Below are positions 1 through 8,809 of a stretch of 64,000 nucleotides of DNA, piece after piece. The notes under the pieces were generated by a model. It was given only the letters and a program-made list of their open reading frames with translations, did not search any database and had not been told where the DNA came from. The first letter of the stretch is position 1. Every line of letters starts with the position of its first letter. The stretch lies in contig NZ_AFOY02000019.1 of assembly GCF_000217955.3 (NCBI RefSeq), forward strand, positions 248,001 through 312,000, written 5' to 3'. Origin of the DNA: Pseudomonas fluorescens HK44 (lineage in GTDB: Bacteria; Pseudomonadota; Gammaproteobacteria; Pseudomonadales; Pseudomonadaceae). The translations under genes were made by a program, and so were the position numbers.

Positions 1-176
1 TCTTCGGTGAGTTGGCGCTCTTCGTCGATCCCCGCGGCCAACTGAACCTTCTCGCCAAGCCGCTCGAGAATACGGATTTCATTGTGGATGGCCTTGGCCA
101 CGACCATATGGAAGCTGTTCGAGCCCAGGTCGATAGCGGCGATCAGGGACAGATTCTTGGCTTGGGATTGAGGCAT
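1..176 (-). CDS. ppx: Exopolyphosphatase, N-terminal fragment
   Basis: Reading leftwards from the ATG at 176, the protein opens with MPQSQAKNLSLIAAIDLGSN and continues SFHMVVAKAIHNEIRILERL, about 58 residues before the window edge. The DLGSNSFHM motif is the phosphate-1 loop of the Ppx/GppA ASKHA fold, which removes terminal phosphate from polyphosphate (or pppGpp). The gene runs out of the window, so the catalytic core is not visible. In other pseudomonads ppx lies divergent from trxA. Here an amino-acid transporter and a regulator separate them. GppA is the alternative, but the trxA/rho context favours Ppx. Confidence 0.85.
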   Translation of the reverse strand, partial: MPQSQAKNLSLIAAIDLGSNSFHMVVAKAIHNEIRILERLGEKVQLAAGIDEERQLTE

Positions 177-270
177 GGTGAGGGGGTCTCGGTCGATAAC
201 CTCGACATCCTGCCACGATCAACCGCTGCCGCCAACGCGCAGTGATTAAAGCCTTGATCCAGCACAACTC

Positions 271-419
271 CTGTGGCGAGGGGGCTTGCCCCCGTTGGAC
301 TACGCAGTAGTCCCCAATACTGGCCACGAGCTCCGTCAGAAAGAACCTACCGGACTTTTTACGACGGCTTCGCCGCCGAACGGGGCGGTGCGGTGGTCCG
401 ACAAGCCCCCTCGCCACAG
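271..419. repeat. REPIN-like inverted pair (GGGGGCTTG type)
   Basis: The 18-base arm CTGTGGCGAGGGGGCTTG at 271-288 is repeated exactly as its reverse complement at 402-419, with about 113 bases of imperfectly paired sequence between. It fills the gap between ppx and the ABC ATPase gene, whose ends face each other across it only as tail and promoter side. It is a relative of the GGGAGCTTG elements at 25507, 50654 and 61358. Confidence 0.85.
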
Positions 420-424
420 ATATC

Positions 425-1162
425 TCAGGCAGTCGCCTCAACGGTGCCAATGAAATTCGCCAGCTCTGCCGTCTTCGGATTGGCAAACAATACTTTCGGA
501 TCGCCCACCTCGTGCACCTTGCCCTGATGCATGAACACCAGTTTGTCCCCAACCTCCCGGGCGAAGCGCATTTCGTGGGTGACCATGATCAGCGTCATCC
601 CGTCCCTGGCCAGTTGCCGGACCACGCTCAGTACCTCATTGACCAGCTCCGGGTCGAGCGCCGAGGTGATTTCGTCGCACAGCAGCACTTTCGGCGACAT
701 CGCCAAAGCGCGGGCAATCGCAACACGCTGTTGCTGGCCGCCGGACAATCGATCCGGGAACGCATCGAATTTCTCCGCGAGCCCGACCCGCTCCAGCATC
801 TGTCGCGCCAGCCCGGCGGCTTTGGTCTTGGAGACTTTCTGCACCACTTGCGGCGCGAGCATGACGTTTTCGCCCACCGTCAGGTGCGGGAACAGATTGA
901 ATTGCTGGAACACCATGCCGACCTTCTGCCGCAGGCTGCGCAGGTCGGCGCGGGCGGCGTCGAGGTATTCGCCGTCGACTTCGATCACCCCGTCGTTGAT
1001 CGACTCCAGGCCGTTCAAGGTACGCAGCAGGGTCGATTTCCCCGAGCCGCTGCGACCGATGATCGCCACCACCTGGCCCTCATCAATGCTCAGGTCGATG
1101 CCTCTGAGCACATGGTGATCACCGTAATATTTATGCAGAGCGGAAATTCTAAGCAGAGGCAT
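425..1162 (-). CDS. Polar amino-acid ABC transporter ATPase
   Basis: A 245-residue ATPase of the HisP/GlnQ family that would power uptake of a polar amino acid. It has Walker A GRSGSGKST (residues about 36-44), the Q-loop near FQQFNLFPHLTV, the signature LSGGQQQR and Walker B VLLCDE. I start it at 1162 rather than an upstream ATG at 1189, because AAGGAGA lies four bases before this ATG and HisP-type proteins begin here. It overlaps the end of the upstream permease by 14 bases, so it is translated from the same operon as the two permeases and binding protein. The substrate cannot be read from the sequence. Confidence 0.93.
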   Translation of the reverse strand: MPLLRISALHKYYGDHHVLRGIDLSIDEGQVVAIIGRSGSGKSTLLRTLNGLESINDGVIEVDGEYLDAARADLRSLRQKVGMVFQQFNLFPHLTVGENVMLAPQVVQKVSKTKAAGLARQMLERVGLAEKFDAFPDRLSGGQQQRVAIARALAMSPKVLLCDEITSALDPELVNEVLSVVRQLARDGMTLIMVTHEMRFAREVGDKLVFMHQGKVHEVGDPKVLFANPKTAELANFIGTVEATA

Positions 1163-1799
1163 GCAGTCTCCTTTCCAGGTAGCGGGCACTGAGGGACAAC
1201 GGGTAGCAGAGCAGGAAGTAACCGAGCGCCACGAGGCCGTAGACCATGAAGGGTTCGAAGGTTGCGTTGGCGAGCATGCCGCCGGTTTTGGTGAGTTCGG
1301 TGAAGCCGATGATCGAGGTCACCGCGGTGCCCTTGACCACCTGCACCGAGAAGCCCACGGTCGGTGCCACGGCAATGCGCAGGGCTTGCGGCAGGATCAC
1401 GTAGCGCAGCTGTTCAAAGGGATTGAGCGCCAGGCTCGCCGACGCTTCCCACTGACCGTTGGCGATCGAGTCGACGCAGCCGCGCCAGATCTCCGCCAGG
1501 TAAGCGCTGGTAAACAGCGTCAACGCAATCGCTGCCGCCAGCCACGGCGAAATCTCGATTCCCAGCAGCGCTACGCCGAAAAACACCAGAAACAGTTGCA
1601 TCAACAGCGGGGTGCCCTGGAACAGTTCGATGTAGGTGCGGGCGAAACCTCGTGGCAGGGCGTTTTTCGAGATACGCAGGGTCATGATCAGCAAGCCGAT
1701 CAGCCCGCCACCGATAAACGCCACCAACGACAGCGCCAGGGTCCATTGCAGTCCGGTGAGCAGGTTGCGGACGATGTCCCAGAAGGTGAAATCGCTCAT
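1149..1799 (-). CDS. Polar amino-acid ABC transporter permease (second)
   Basis: A 216-residue inner-membrane protein of the HisM/GlnP family. It shows several hydrophobic segments and the coupling-loop pattern EAxxxLxxxxxxxxxxxILPQ (EASASLALNPFEQLRYVILP). The motif FQGTPLLMQLFLVFFG is typical of the first half of these permeases. It should pair with the neighbouring permease to form the membrane pore. It overlaps the upstream permease by four bases and the ATPase gene downstream, so translation is coupled. Confidence 0.92.
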   Translation of the reverse strand: MSDFTFWDIVRNLLTGLQWTLALSLVAFIGGGLIGLLIMTLRISKNALPRGFARTYIELFQGTPLLMQLFLVFFGVALLGIEISPWLAAAIALTLFTSAYLAEIWRGCVDSIANGQWEASASLALNPFEQLRYVILPQALRIAVAPTVGFSVQVVKGTAVTSIIGFTELTKTGGMLANATFEPFMVYGLVALGYFLLCYPLSLSARYLERRLHASA

Positions 1800-2476
1800 T
1801 GGCCGTTCCTCGCGCTGCTTTTTTTAAGATAACGTCGGCCAATCCAGCCCAGCAACTGGCGAATCAGCAAGGCCATGCACAGGTAGACCAGCGTGGTCAG
1901 GGCGTAGGTTTCGAAGGCGCGAAAGTTGCGCGACTGAATGAAGTTGGCGGCAAAACTCAGTTCTTCCGTGGCGATCTGCGAGCACACCGCCGAACCGAGC
2001 ATGACGATGATGATCTGGCTGCTCAGGGCCGGCCAGACCTTGCCCAGCGCCGGCAGCAGCACCACATGGCGGAACGCTTCGAGGCGGCTCATCGCCAACG
2101 CCGCCGCGGCTTCCAGCTGGTCACGCGGGATCGCTTGAATGCCCGCGCGAATGATTTCCGTCGAATAGGCGCCGAGGTTGATCACCATCGCCAGCACTGC
2201 GGCCTGCCATTCGGAGATGTGCAGGCCCAGCGACGGCAAGCCGAAGAAAATGAAGAACAGTTGCACCAGAAACGGTGTATTGCGGATCAACTCGACGTAA
2301 ACCCCGAAAATCCCGGCAAACGGACGGATGTTCCACGCCCGCACCACGGCGCCGACAATCCCCAGGCTCACCCCGAGCAGTGCGCCAATGGCCGTCAGCT
2401 CAAGGGTGAACAGCGCACCGCGCAGCAACAGGTCGGTGTTGTGCGCCACCGGTAAAAAGTCGAACTGATAGGCCAT
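1796..2476 (-). CDS. Polar amino-acid ABC transporter permease (first)
   Basis: A 226-residue HisQ/GlnP-type inner-membrane permease. The conserved segment IRNTPFLVQLFFIFFGLPSL and the cytoplasmic EAAAAL...LPALGKVWPAL loop identify the family. It lies 34 bases after the binding-protein gene and overlaps the second permease by an ATGA-type junction, so the four genes 3296 to 425 form one leftward operon. Confidence 0.92.
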   Translation of the reverse strand: MAYQFDFLPVAHNTDLLLRGALFTLELTAIGALLGVSLGIVGAVVRAWNIRPFAGIFGVYVELIRNTPFLVQLFFIFFGLPSLGLHISEWQAAVLAMVINLGAYSTEIIRAGIQAIPRDQLEAAAALAMSRLEAFRHVVLLPALGKVWPALSSQIIIVMLGSAVCSQIATEELSFAANFIQSRNFRAFETYALTTLVYLCMALLIRQLLGWIGRRYLKKSSARNGQ

Positions 2477-2510
2477 GGACAGTTTCCTCGATTAAGCGCC
2501 GTCGCGACGA

Positions 2511-3296
2511 TCAGAGATCGGCCGGCAGTGGCTGCTTGAGCCAGGTTTGGGCGTTTTTCTCCAGGCTGCCGTCGGTCCTGGCGGTGGCAAGGATCTGGTT
2601 GACCTTGTCCAGCAGCGCCGGCTCGTTCTTGTTCACGCCGACATAGACCGGCGAGTCCTTGAGCTTCACTTTCAGCGCTGGAATGCGTTTCGGGTTGCGC
2701 TCACTGATGGTCACCATCACCACGTTGCCGCTGGCGATCAGGTCGACTTGCCCTGCGAGGTAGGCGGCGACGGTCGAGTTGTTGTCTTCGAAGCGCTTGA
2801 TGGTCACGCCTTGCGGCGCTACGGCAGTCAACTCGATGTCTTCGATGGCGCCACGGGTGACGCTGACGGTTTTACCCTTGAGGTCATCCAGGCCGTTGAT
2901 GGCGACGTCTGGCGGGCCGAACACCGCGAGATAGAAGGGCGCATAGGCACGGGAGAAGTCGATGACCTTCTCGCGCTCAGGGTTTTTGCCGAGGCTGGAG
3001 ATCACCAGGTCGACCTTGCCGGTGGTCAGGAATGGGATGCGGTTGGTGCTGTTGACCGGCGTCAGTTCGAGTTTGACCTTGAGCTGGTCGGCCACAAGCG
3101 CAGCGGTGTCGATGTCCAGGCCACGGGGTTTCATGTCGGGACCCACCGAGCCGAACGGCGGGAAGTCCTGAGGCACGGCGACCTTGAGCGTGCCGCGCTT
3201 GACCACATCCTCCAGGCCGTCGGCATGGGCGGGGAGCTGACAGAGCATCAGGCTGGCGAACAGGGCAGTGAGCAGGGCGCTGCAACGCTGGGTCAT
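2511..3296 (-). CDS. Periplasmic amino-acid-binding protein of the ABC transporter
   Basis: A 261-residue solute-binding protein of family 3 (SBP_bac_3). A signal peptide is clear: MTQRCSALLTALFASLMLCQ followed by LPAHADG. The mature part has RGTLKVAVPQDFPPFG and GLDIDTAALVADQL, the usual start of lobe 1, and the mid-protein sequence GKVDLVISSLGKNPEREKVI, typical of amino-acid binders. The open frame extends 48 codons upstream, but the ATG at 3296 has GGAGA in front and begins the signal peptide, so I use it. The gene is divergent from the GntR gene at 3552 and shares a 255-base promoter region with it. Confidence 0.92.
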   Translation of the reverse strand: MTQRCSALLTALFASLMLCQLPAHADGLEDVVKRGTLKVAVPQDFPPFGSVGPDMKPRGLDIDTAALVADQLKVKLELTPVNSTNRIPFLTTGKVDLVISSLGKNPEREKVIDFSRAYAPFYLAVFGPPDVAINGLDDLKGKTVSVTRGAIEDIELTAVAPQGVTIKRFEDNNSTVAAYLAGQVDLIASGNVVMVTISERNPKRIPALKVKLKDSPVYVGVNKNEPALLDKVNQILATARTDGSLEKNAQTWLKQPLPADL

Positions 3297-3551
3297 GGCA
3301 AATCTCCGGATTCGGCAAGTGATTTCTGCGAATCGACAGAGCACAGCCCATGCCAACCTCCGGCGAAATGCCTGCAGAGCCACGAATTTACTGGCGTTTA
3401 TCGGTCTTACTGGTCTGAACAGTTGCTGGTCTTTTCGCACCTTGATCGGGCATCGACCAAAGCGCCCGAACCCCTGTGGGGCACGACTTGCCTGACTCGG
3501 CGATTAGCTTTACAACTGGCCGCTCACTGGTCTGGCTCGTCTGAAAAAACC

Positions 3552-4256
3552 ATGAATTCAATCTCCCGCGCCGTACCTGAAGTGGCGCTGCACGCCATCC
3601 GTAAACTGATTGCCGAACAGGGTTTCGGTCCGGGGGACGTGCTGCCTTCGCAGCGTGATCTGGCACTGCAATTGGGCGTGAGCCGGGCGTCGCTGCGTGA
3701 GGCGTTGTCATCCTTGAGTGCCTTGGGAGTGATCAGCGTGCAGCCAGGCAAGGGGGTGTTCGTGCAGGCTGTCGAGCCATCCCCGGCAATGTCGGGAGTG
3801 AGTTGGCCGTTCGCGGCTCAAGCCTCGCCGGTGGATATCTTTCAACTGCGCTATGCCCTGGAAGGTTTTGCGGCGGGGTTGGCGGCGGTGACGTTGAGCG
3901 CCGATGAGCTCGATGCCCTTGAAGATAACGTTGCAGCGATGCGCGACGAGTTGCGCGCCGGAGACTTCGACGCGGCGGCGCGGCTGGATTTCGAATTTCA
4001 TCGGCGAATCCTGCTGGCCAGCGGTAATCAGGCGATGTTGAGCATTCTGACGGCGAGTGCCGAGCTCTTTTTGGAGAGCCAGAAACTACCGTTTATCCGG
4101 GCCGAACGGGCCATGGAAACCTGGCAGGAACACCGCAAGATCCTTCGCGCGCTGGCCCGCCGGGCTTCGGGGGCTGCGCAGAAAGCCATGCAGGAGCACG
4201 TGCGCAACGCGGCCCTGCGCACTGGAATTTCCTTCGTGACCCCCGCCACGGCGTGA
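3552..4256 (+). CDS. GntR/FadR-family transcriptional regulator
   Basis: A 234-residue regulator. The N-terminal winged helix-turn-helix is visible as PGDVLPSQRDLALQLGVSRA followed by SLREALSSLSALGVISVQPG (residues about 25-65). The C-terminal half is an all-helical FCD ligand-binding domain, with the E/D-H patches ARLDFEFHRRIL and WQEHRKILRAL supplying likely metal-binding histidines. The frame is open far upstream, but the ATG at 3552 begins the wHTH at the normal distance. Divergence from the amino-acid transporter suggests it controls that operon. That is inference from position only. Confidence 0.9.
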   Translation: MNSISRAVPEVALHAIRKLIAEQGFGPGDVLPSQRDLALQLGVSRASLREALSSLSALGVISVQPGKGVFVQAVEPSPAMSGVSWPFAAQASPVDIFQLRYALEGFAAGLAAVTLSADELDALEDNVAAMRDELRAGDFDAAARLDFEFHRRILLASGNQAMLSILTASAELFLESQKLPFIRAERAMETWQEHRKILRALARRASGAAQKAMQEHVRNAALRTGISFVTPATA

Positions 4257-4376
4257 CTTGAGCTATACCCAAACTCATGCACCACCATAGCGAGACTCAA
4301 TCATTCGCGGCTTCCTGAACGAGGGAAGGGCGGCTATGATGGGCCACGTTTTTTTGCTTACAACCTGGAGACTTCC

Positions 4377-4706
4377 ATGAGCAGCGATCTTATCAAACAC
4401 GTTAGCGACGCTAGCTTCGAAGCTGACGTACTCAAGGCCGAAGGTGCTGTACTGGTCGACTACTGGGCTGAGTGGTGTGGCCCATGCAAGATGATCGCTC
4501 CGGTTCTGGACGAAATCGCTGAAACCTACAAAGGCAAACTGACCGTTGCCAAGCTGAACATCGACGAAAACCAGGAAACCCCGGCCAAGCACGGCGTGCG
4601 TGGTATCCCGACCCTGATGCTGTTCAAGAACGGCAACGTCGAAGCGACCAAGGTCGGCGCGCTGTCGAAGTCGCAACTGGCTGCCTTCCTCGACGCCAAC
4701 ATTTAA
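4377..4706 (+). CDS. trxA: Thioredoxin 1
   Basis: A 109-residue cytoplasmic thioredoxin of normal length. The active-site motif WCGPC (residues about 33-37), preceded by VLVDYWAEW, and the cis-proline loop GIPTLMLFKNG are intact. It reduces protein disulfides with electrons from thioredoxin reductase. The gene is followed by its own intrinsic terminator and then rho, the trxA-rho order seen in pseudomonads and enterics. Confidence 0.98.
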   Translation: MSSDLIKHVSDASFEADVLKAEGAVLVDYWAEWCGPCKMIAPVLDEIAETYKGKLTVAKLNIDENQETPAKHGVRGIPTLMLFKNGNVEATKVGALSKSQLAAFLDANI

Positions 4707-4730
4707 GCGTCGTTGCAAGCGTCATCCCAA

Positions 4731-4757
4731 AAGCCCCGCAAATAGCGGGGCTTTTTC
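4731..4757 (+). terminator. Rho-independent terminator of trxA
   Basis: AAGCCCCGC, a five-base loop, then GCGGGGCTT followed by a T run. The 9-bp stem lies 25 bases past the trxA stop. Confidence 0.93.
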
Positions 4758-4955
4758 GTTATTCAGGGCTAGACGCTCCGAAACTCAGGTGTTACATTCG
4801 GCCCCGCACTGGTTTCTCCAGCGCCCCCTGCAAGCCGTCGCCGACGCTCTCCTTTTCGAATAAGTACGCGATCCTGTCGCCTTCTCTGCGGCGCGGCCTC
4901 ATTAAGCCAAAAGCTTAATTTCCCCCCCCTCCATAAATGATTACGTCATTCCTAT

Positions 4956-6215
4956 ATGAATCTGACTGAACTCAAGCAAAAGCCGATTACCGAACTGCTC
5001 GAATTGGCCGAACAGATGGGCATAGAAAATATGGCCCGTTCGCGCAAGCAGGATGTGATTTTCTCCTTGCTGAAAAAGCACGCGAAAAGCGGCGAGGAAA
5101 TCTCCGGTGATGGCGTGCTGGAGATTCTCCAGGACGGTTTCGGCTTTCTCCGCTCTGCAGACGCCTCCTATCTTGCCGGTCCAGACGATATCTACGTCTC
5201 GCCGAGCCAGATCCGTCGCTTCAACTTGCGCACCGGTGACACCATCGTTGGCAAGATCCGTCCTCCAAAGGAAGGCGAGCGTTATTTCGCACTGCTCAAG
5301 GTCGACACGATCAACTACGATCGTCCCGAGAACGCGAAAAACAAGATTCTCTTCGAGAACCTGACCCCGCTGTTCCCGACCGTGCGCATGAAGATGGAAG
5401 CCGGTAACGGTTCCACCGAAGACCTCACCGGTCGTGTCATCGACCTGTGCGCCCCGATCGGTAAAGGCCAGCGCGGTCTGATCGTTGCTCCGCCAAAAGC
5501 GGGCAAGACGATCATGCTGCAGAACATCGCTGCCAACATCGCGCGTAACAACCCTGAAGTTCATCTGATCGTGCTGCTGATCGACGAACGCCCGGAAGAA
5601 GTAACCGAAATGCAGCGCACCGTGCGCGGCGAAGTGGTTGCCTCGACGTTCGACGAGCCGCCAACCCGCCACGTGCAGGTTGCCGAAATGGTGATCGAGA
5701 AGGCCAAGCGCCTGGTTGAACACAAGAAAGATGTGGTCATTCTGCTCGACTCCATCACCCGTCTGGCGCGTGCCTACAACACCGTGATCCCGAGCTCCGG
5801 CAAGGTCCTCACCGGTGGTGTCGATGCCCACGCCCTGGAGAAACCAAAGCGTTTCTTCGGTGCAGCACGGAACATCGAAGAAGGCGGCTCGCTGACCATC
5901 ATCGCTACCGCGCTGGTTGAAACCGGCTCGAAGATGGACGAAGTGATCTACGAAGAATTCAAAGGCACCGGCAACATGGAGCTGCCTCTGGATCGCAAGA
6001 TCGCTGAAAAGCGCGTCTTCCCGGCCATCAACATCAACCGCTCCGGCACCCGCCGCGAAGAGTTGCTGACTGCCGACGACGAGCTGCAGCGCATGTGGAT
6101 CCTGCGCAAGCTGCTGCATCCTATGGATGAAGTCGCTGCCATCGAGTTCCTGGTCGACAAGCTGAAACAGACCAAGACCAACGATGAGTTCTTCCTGTCG
6201 ATGAAACGCAAGTAA
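4956..6215 (+). CDS. rho: Transcription termination factor Rho
   Basis: A 419-residue protein, the standard Rho length. The N-terminal domain MNLTELKQKPITELLELAEQ, the RNA-binding cold-shock-like fold (GDGVLEILQDGFGFLRS) and the RecA-type ATPase core with Walker A APPKAGKT (about residues 179-186) and Walker B VVILLDSITR are all present. It is a hexameric RNA helicase that ends transcription at C-rich rut sites. About 200 bases separate the trxA terminator from the start. I see no gene there, and a leader with autoregulation is usual for rho. Confidence 0.99.
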   Translation: MNLTELKQKPITELLELAEQMGIENMARSRKQDVIFSLLKKHAKSGEEISGDGVLEILQDGFGFLRSADASYLAGPDDIYVSPSQIRRFNLRTGDTIVGKIRPPKEGERYFALLKVDTINYDRPENAKNKILFENLTPLFPTVRMKMEAGNGSTEDLTGRVIDLCAPIGKGQRGLIVAPPKAGKTIMLQNIAANIARNNPEVHLIVLLIDERPEEVTEMQRTVRGEVVASTFDEPPTRHVQVAEMVIEKAKRLVEHKKDVVILLDSITRLARAYNTVIPSSGKVLTGGVDAHALEKPKRFFGAARNIEEGGSLTIIATALVETGSKMDEVIYEEFKGTGNMELPLDRKIAEKRVFPAININRSGTRREELLTADDELQRMWILRKLLHPMDEVAAIEFLVDKLKQTKTNDEFFLSMKRK

Positions 6216-6229
6216 ATCGCGGAAGATCA

Positions 6230-6257
6230 AAAAAGCCGGGGAAACCCGGCTTTTTGC
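6230..6257 (+). terminator. Rho-independent terminator of rho
   Basis: AAAAAGCCGGG, a GAAA tetraloop, then CCCGGCTTTTT. It is a strong hairpin with a stem of about 11 bp, 15 bases past the rho stop. Confidence 0.95.
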
Positions 6258-6356
6258 TATCTGACCTTTGATGAATTGCCAGGTCGCTCTTCTGAACGGG
6301 TGGGTTCGAGGCTAAACTCATGCCCCCGAACGCCATGGCCAAAACGAGGCTAACGC

Positions 6357-7823
6357 ATGCAGTATCGCGACTTGCGCGACTTTATCAGCGGCCTGGAACA
6401 GCGCGGCGAACTCAAGCGCATCCAGGTTCCGGTGTCACCAGTGCTGGAAATGACCGAGGTCTGCGATCGCACCTTGCGGGCCAAAGGCCCGGCGCTGCTG
6501 TTCGAAAACCCCACCGGTTATGACATCCCCGTGCTCGGCAACCTGTTTGGTACGCCTGAGCGCGTGGCTCTGGGCATGGGCGCCGAAGCTGTCAGCGAAC
6601 TGCGCGAGATCGGCAAGCTGCTGGCCTTTCTCAAAGAGCCCGAGCCGCCAAAGGGCCTGAAAGACGCCTGGTCCAAGCTGCCGATCTTCCGCAAAATCAT
6701 TGCCATGGCGCCGAAAGTCGTCAAGGACGCGGTCTGCCAGGAAGTGGTCATCGAAGGCGACGACGTCGACCTGGCAATGCTGCCAGTGCAGACCTGCTGG
6801 CCCGGCGACGTCGGCCCGCTGATCACCTGGGGCCTGACGGTCACCAAAGGTCCGAACAAGGATCGCCAGAACCTCGGCATCTATCGCCAGCAGGTGATTG
6901 GCCGCAACAAAGTCATCATGCGCTGGTTGAGCCATCGTGGCGGCGCGCTGGACTATCGCGAGTGGTGCGAAAAGCATCCGGGCCAGCCATTCCCGGTGTC
7001 GGTGGCGCTGGGAGCCGACCCTGCCACCATTCTTGGCGCGGTAACGCCGGTGCCGGACAGCCTGTCCGAGTACGCCTTTGCCGGCCTGTTGCGCGGTAAC
7101 CGCACGGAGCTTGTGAAGTGCCGTGGCAACGACCTGCAAGTGCCGGCCACCGCCGAGATCATCCTTGAAGGTGTGATTCATCCAGGCGAAATGGCCGATG
7201 AAGGTCCGTACGGCGACCACACCGGTTATTACAACGAAGTCGACAGCTTCCCGGTATTCACCGTCGAGCGCATCACGCACCGCATCAAGCCGATCTACCA
7301 CAGCACCTATACCGGCCGTCCACCGGATGAGCCGGCGATTCTCGGTGTGGCGCTGAATGAAGTGTTCGTACCGATCCTGCAAAAGCAGTTCCCGGAGATC
7401 ACCGACTTCTACTTGCCGCCCGAAGGCTGCTCGTACCGCATGGCCGTCGTGACCATGAAAAAGCAGTACCCCGGCCATGCCAAGCGGGTAATGCTCGGTG
7501 TCTGGTCGTTTTTGCGACAGTTCATGTACACCAAGTTCGTTATCGTCACTGACGACGATATCAACGCCCGCGACTGGAACGACGTGATCTGGGCCATTAC
7601 CACGCGCATGGACCCCAAGCGCGATACGGTGATGATCGATAACACGCCGATCGACTACCTCGACTTCGCCTCGCCGATATCCGGCCTGGGGTCGAAGATG
7701 GGGCTCGATGCCACGCATAAATGGCCCGGCGAAACCACCCGTGAGTGGGGCCGGGTAATCGTCAAGGATGAGGCGGTGACACGCCGGATCGATGCCATCT
7801 GGAATCAGTTAGGAATAGATTGA
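6357..7823 (+). CDS. ubiD: 4-hydroxy-3-polyprenylbenzoate decarboxylase
   Basis: A 488-residue enzyme of ubiquinone biosynthesis that removes the carboxyl group of 3-polyprenyl-4-hydroxybenzoate using prenylated FMN. The N-terminal MQYRDLRDFISGLEQRGELK, the substrate/cofactor region (NLGIYRQQVIGRNKVIMRWL), the catalytic E/R cluster around GPYGDHTGYYNEVDSFPVFT and the C-terminal TTREWGRVIVK are all typical. Length matches UbiD. It overlaps the next gene by one base (TGATG), so the two are co-translated. Confidence 0.97.
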   Translation: MQYRDLRDFISGLEQRGELKRIQVPVSPVLEMTEVCDRTLRAKGPALLFENPTGYDIPVLGNLFGTPERVALGMGAEAVSELREIGKLLAFLKEPEPPKGLKDAWSKLPIFRKIIAMAPKVVKDAVCQEVVIEGDDVDLAMLPVQTCWPGDVGPLITWGLTVTKGPNKDRQNLGIYRQQVIGRNKVIMRWLSHRGGALDYREWCEKHPGQPFPVSVALGADPATILGAVTPVPDSLSEYAFAGLLRGNRTELVKCRGNDLQVPATAEIILEGVIHPGEMADEGPYGDHTGYYNEVDSFPVFTVERITHRIKPIYHSTYTGRPPDEPAILGVALNEVFVPILQKQFPEITDFYLPPEGCSYRMAVVTMKKQYPGHAKRVMLGVWSFLRQFMYTKFVIVTDDDINARDWNDVIWAITTRMDPKRDTVMIDNTPIDYLDFASPISGLGSKMGLDATHKWPGETTREWGRVIVKDEAVTRRIDAIWNQLGID

Positions 7824-8809
7824 TGCGTGTAACCTTGCAGCCGTCCGGAGCAGTGCTTGAGATACTGCCCGGCGAGCGGATTCTCGATGGGGCGCGGCGC
7901 CTGGGCTATGAGTGCCCGCAAAGCTGTCGTAATGGCAACTGCCACGTTTGCGCGGCGTTGCTGGTCGAAGGTCGGGTCAGACAGACCGGCGATGTGCGCG
8001 ATCACGGCGAGTTCTACACTTGCATAGCAGAGCCGCTGGAAGACTGCATCGTATTGTGGGATGGCGTCCTTGCGCTGGGAGAACTACCGGTGCGCAGCCT
8101 GTCGTGTCAGGTCACTGAATGCGTAGACGTTGGCGGTGATACCTGGCGGGTTCGACTGCGGGCACCGGCGGGCAAGCCGCCGCGCTATCACGCCGGACAG
8201 TACCTGCTGCTCGAGCGCGAGAATGGCGAGAAATCCGCCTTCTCGCTGGCCTCTGCGCCGCATTCAGGACGAGATCTGGAACTGCATGTGCTGGCGCGCG
8301 AAGCCAGCGCGCTCAGCCTGATCGAGCAGTTGCAGCGCAATCGCATGGTCCGCATCGAAATGCCCTTCGGCGATACGCATCTGGCCGAGTTGCCTGACTG
8401 TCCGCTGGTGTTGATGGCGGCGGGTACCGGCATGGGGCAGATCCACAGCCTGATCGAGCATTGCCGGGCCAAGGGCTTCAAGCATCCGGTACACCTGTAC
8501 TGGGGTGTGCGGCGGCCGGAAGACTTCTATCAGATCGAACATTGGGATGAATGGCTGAAGCTGCCCAACCTGTTCCTGCACAAGGTCGTCAGCGATCTGT
8601 GCGGATGGGAAGGGCGTTGCGGCATGCTGCATGAGGCGGTTTGCGAGGATTTCCCCGACCTGAAATCCCTGCATGTGTATGCGAGCGGTTCGCCAGCGAT
8701 GGTTTACGGCACGCTGGACGCCTTGGTCAACGCCGGGATGGACGCGCACCAGATGCGCGCTGATGTCTTCGCCTACGCACCCCGGCCACAAGCAAGCGAC
8801 CCTGCCTAA
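7823..8809 (+). CDS. Ferredoxin-type NAD(P)H flavin reductase (often named CDP-6-deoxy-glucoseen reductase)
   Basis: A 328-residue iron-sulfur flavoenzyme. Residues 1-90 form a plant-type 2Fe-2S ferredoxin domain with CRNGNCHVC and a fourth cysteine in YTC. An FAD domain (HAGQYLLL, then SAFSLASAP) and a C-terminal NAD-binding domain (LMAAGTGMGQIHSLIEH) follow. The ATG at 7823 overlaps the ubiD stop and has AGGAA ahead. A TTG one codon earlier is less likely. Electrons would pass from NAD(P)H through FAD to the cluster. Coupling to ubiD suggests a role near flavin or quinone metabolism, though the partner is unknown. The sugar-reductase name is a database convention with little support here. 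Confidence 0.85.
   Translation: MRVTLQPSGAVLEILPGERILDGARRLGYECPQSCRNGNCHVCAALLVEGRVRQTGDVRDHGEFYTCIAEPLEDCIVLWDGVLALGELPVRSLSCQVTECVDVGGDTWRVRLRAPAGKPPRYHAGQYLLLERENGEKSAFSLASAPHSGRDLELHVLAREASALSLIEQLQRNRMVRIEMPFGDTHLAELPDCPLVLMAAGTGMGQIHSLIEHCRAKGFKHPVHLYWGVRRPEDFYQIEHWDEWLKLPNLFLHKVVSDLCGWEGRCGMLHEAVCEDFPDLKSLHVYASGSPAMVYGTLDALVNAGMDAHQMRADVFAYAPRPQASDPA

Noticed and set aside
4941..6230. A 429-codon open frame antisense to rho
   Set aside because: It mirrors rho codon by codon, has no ribosome site and no recognisable domain. A shadow of GC-rich codon usage.
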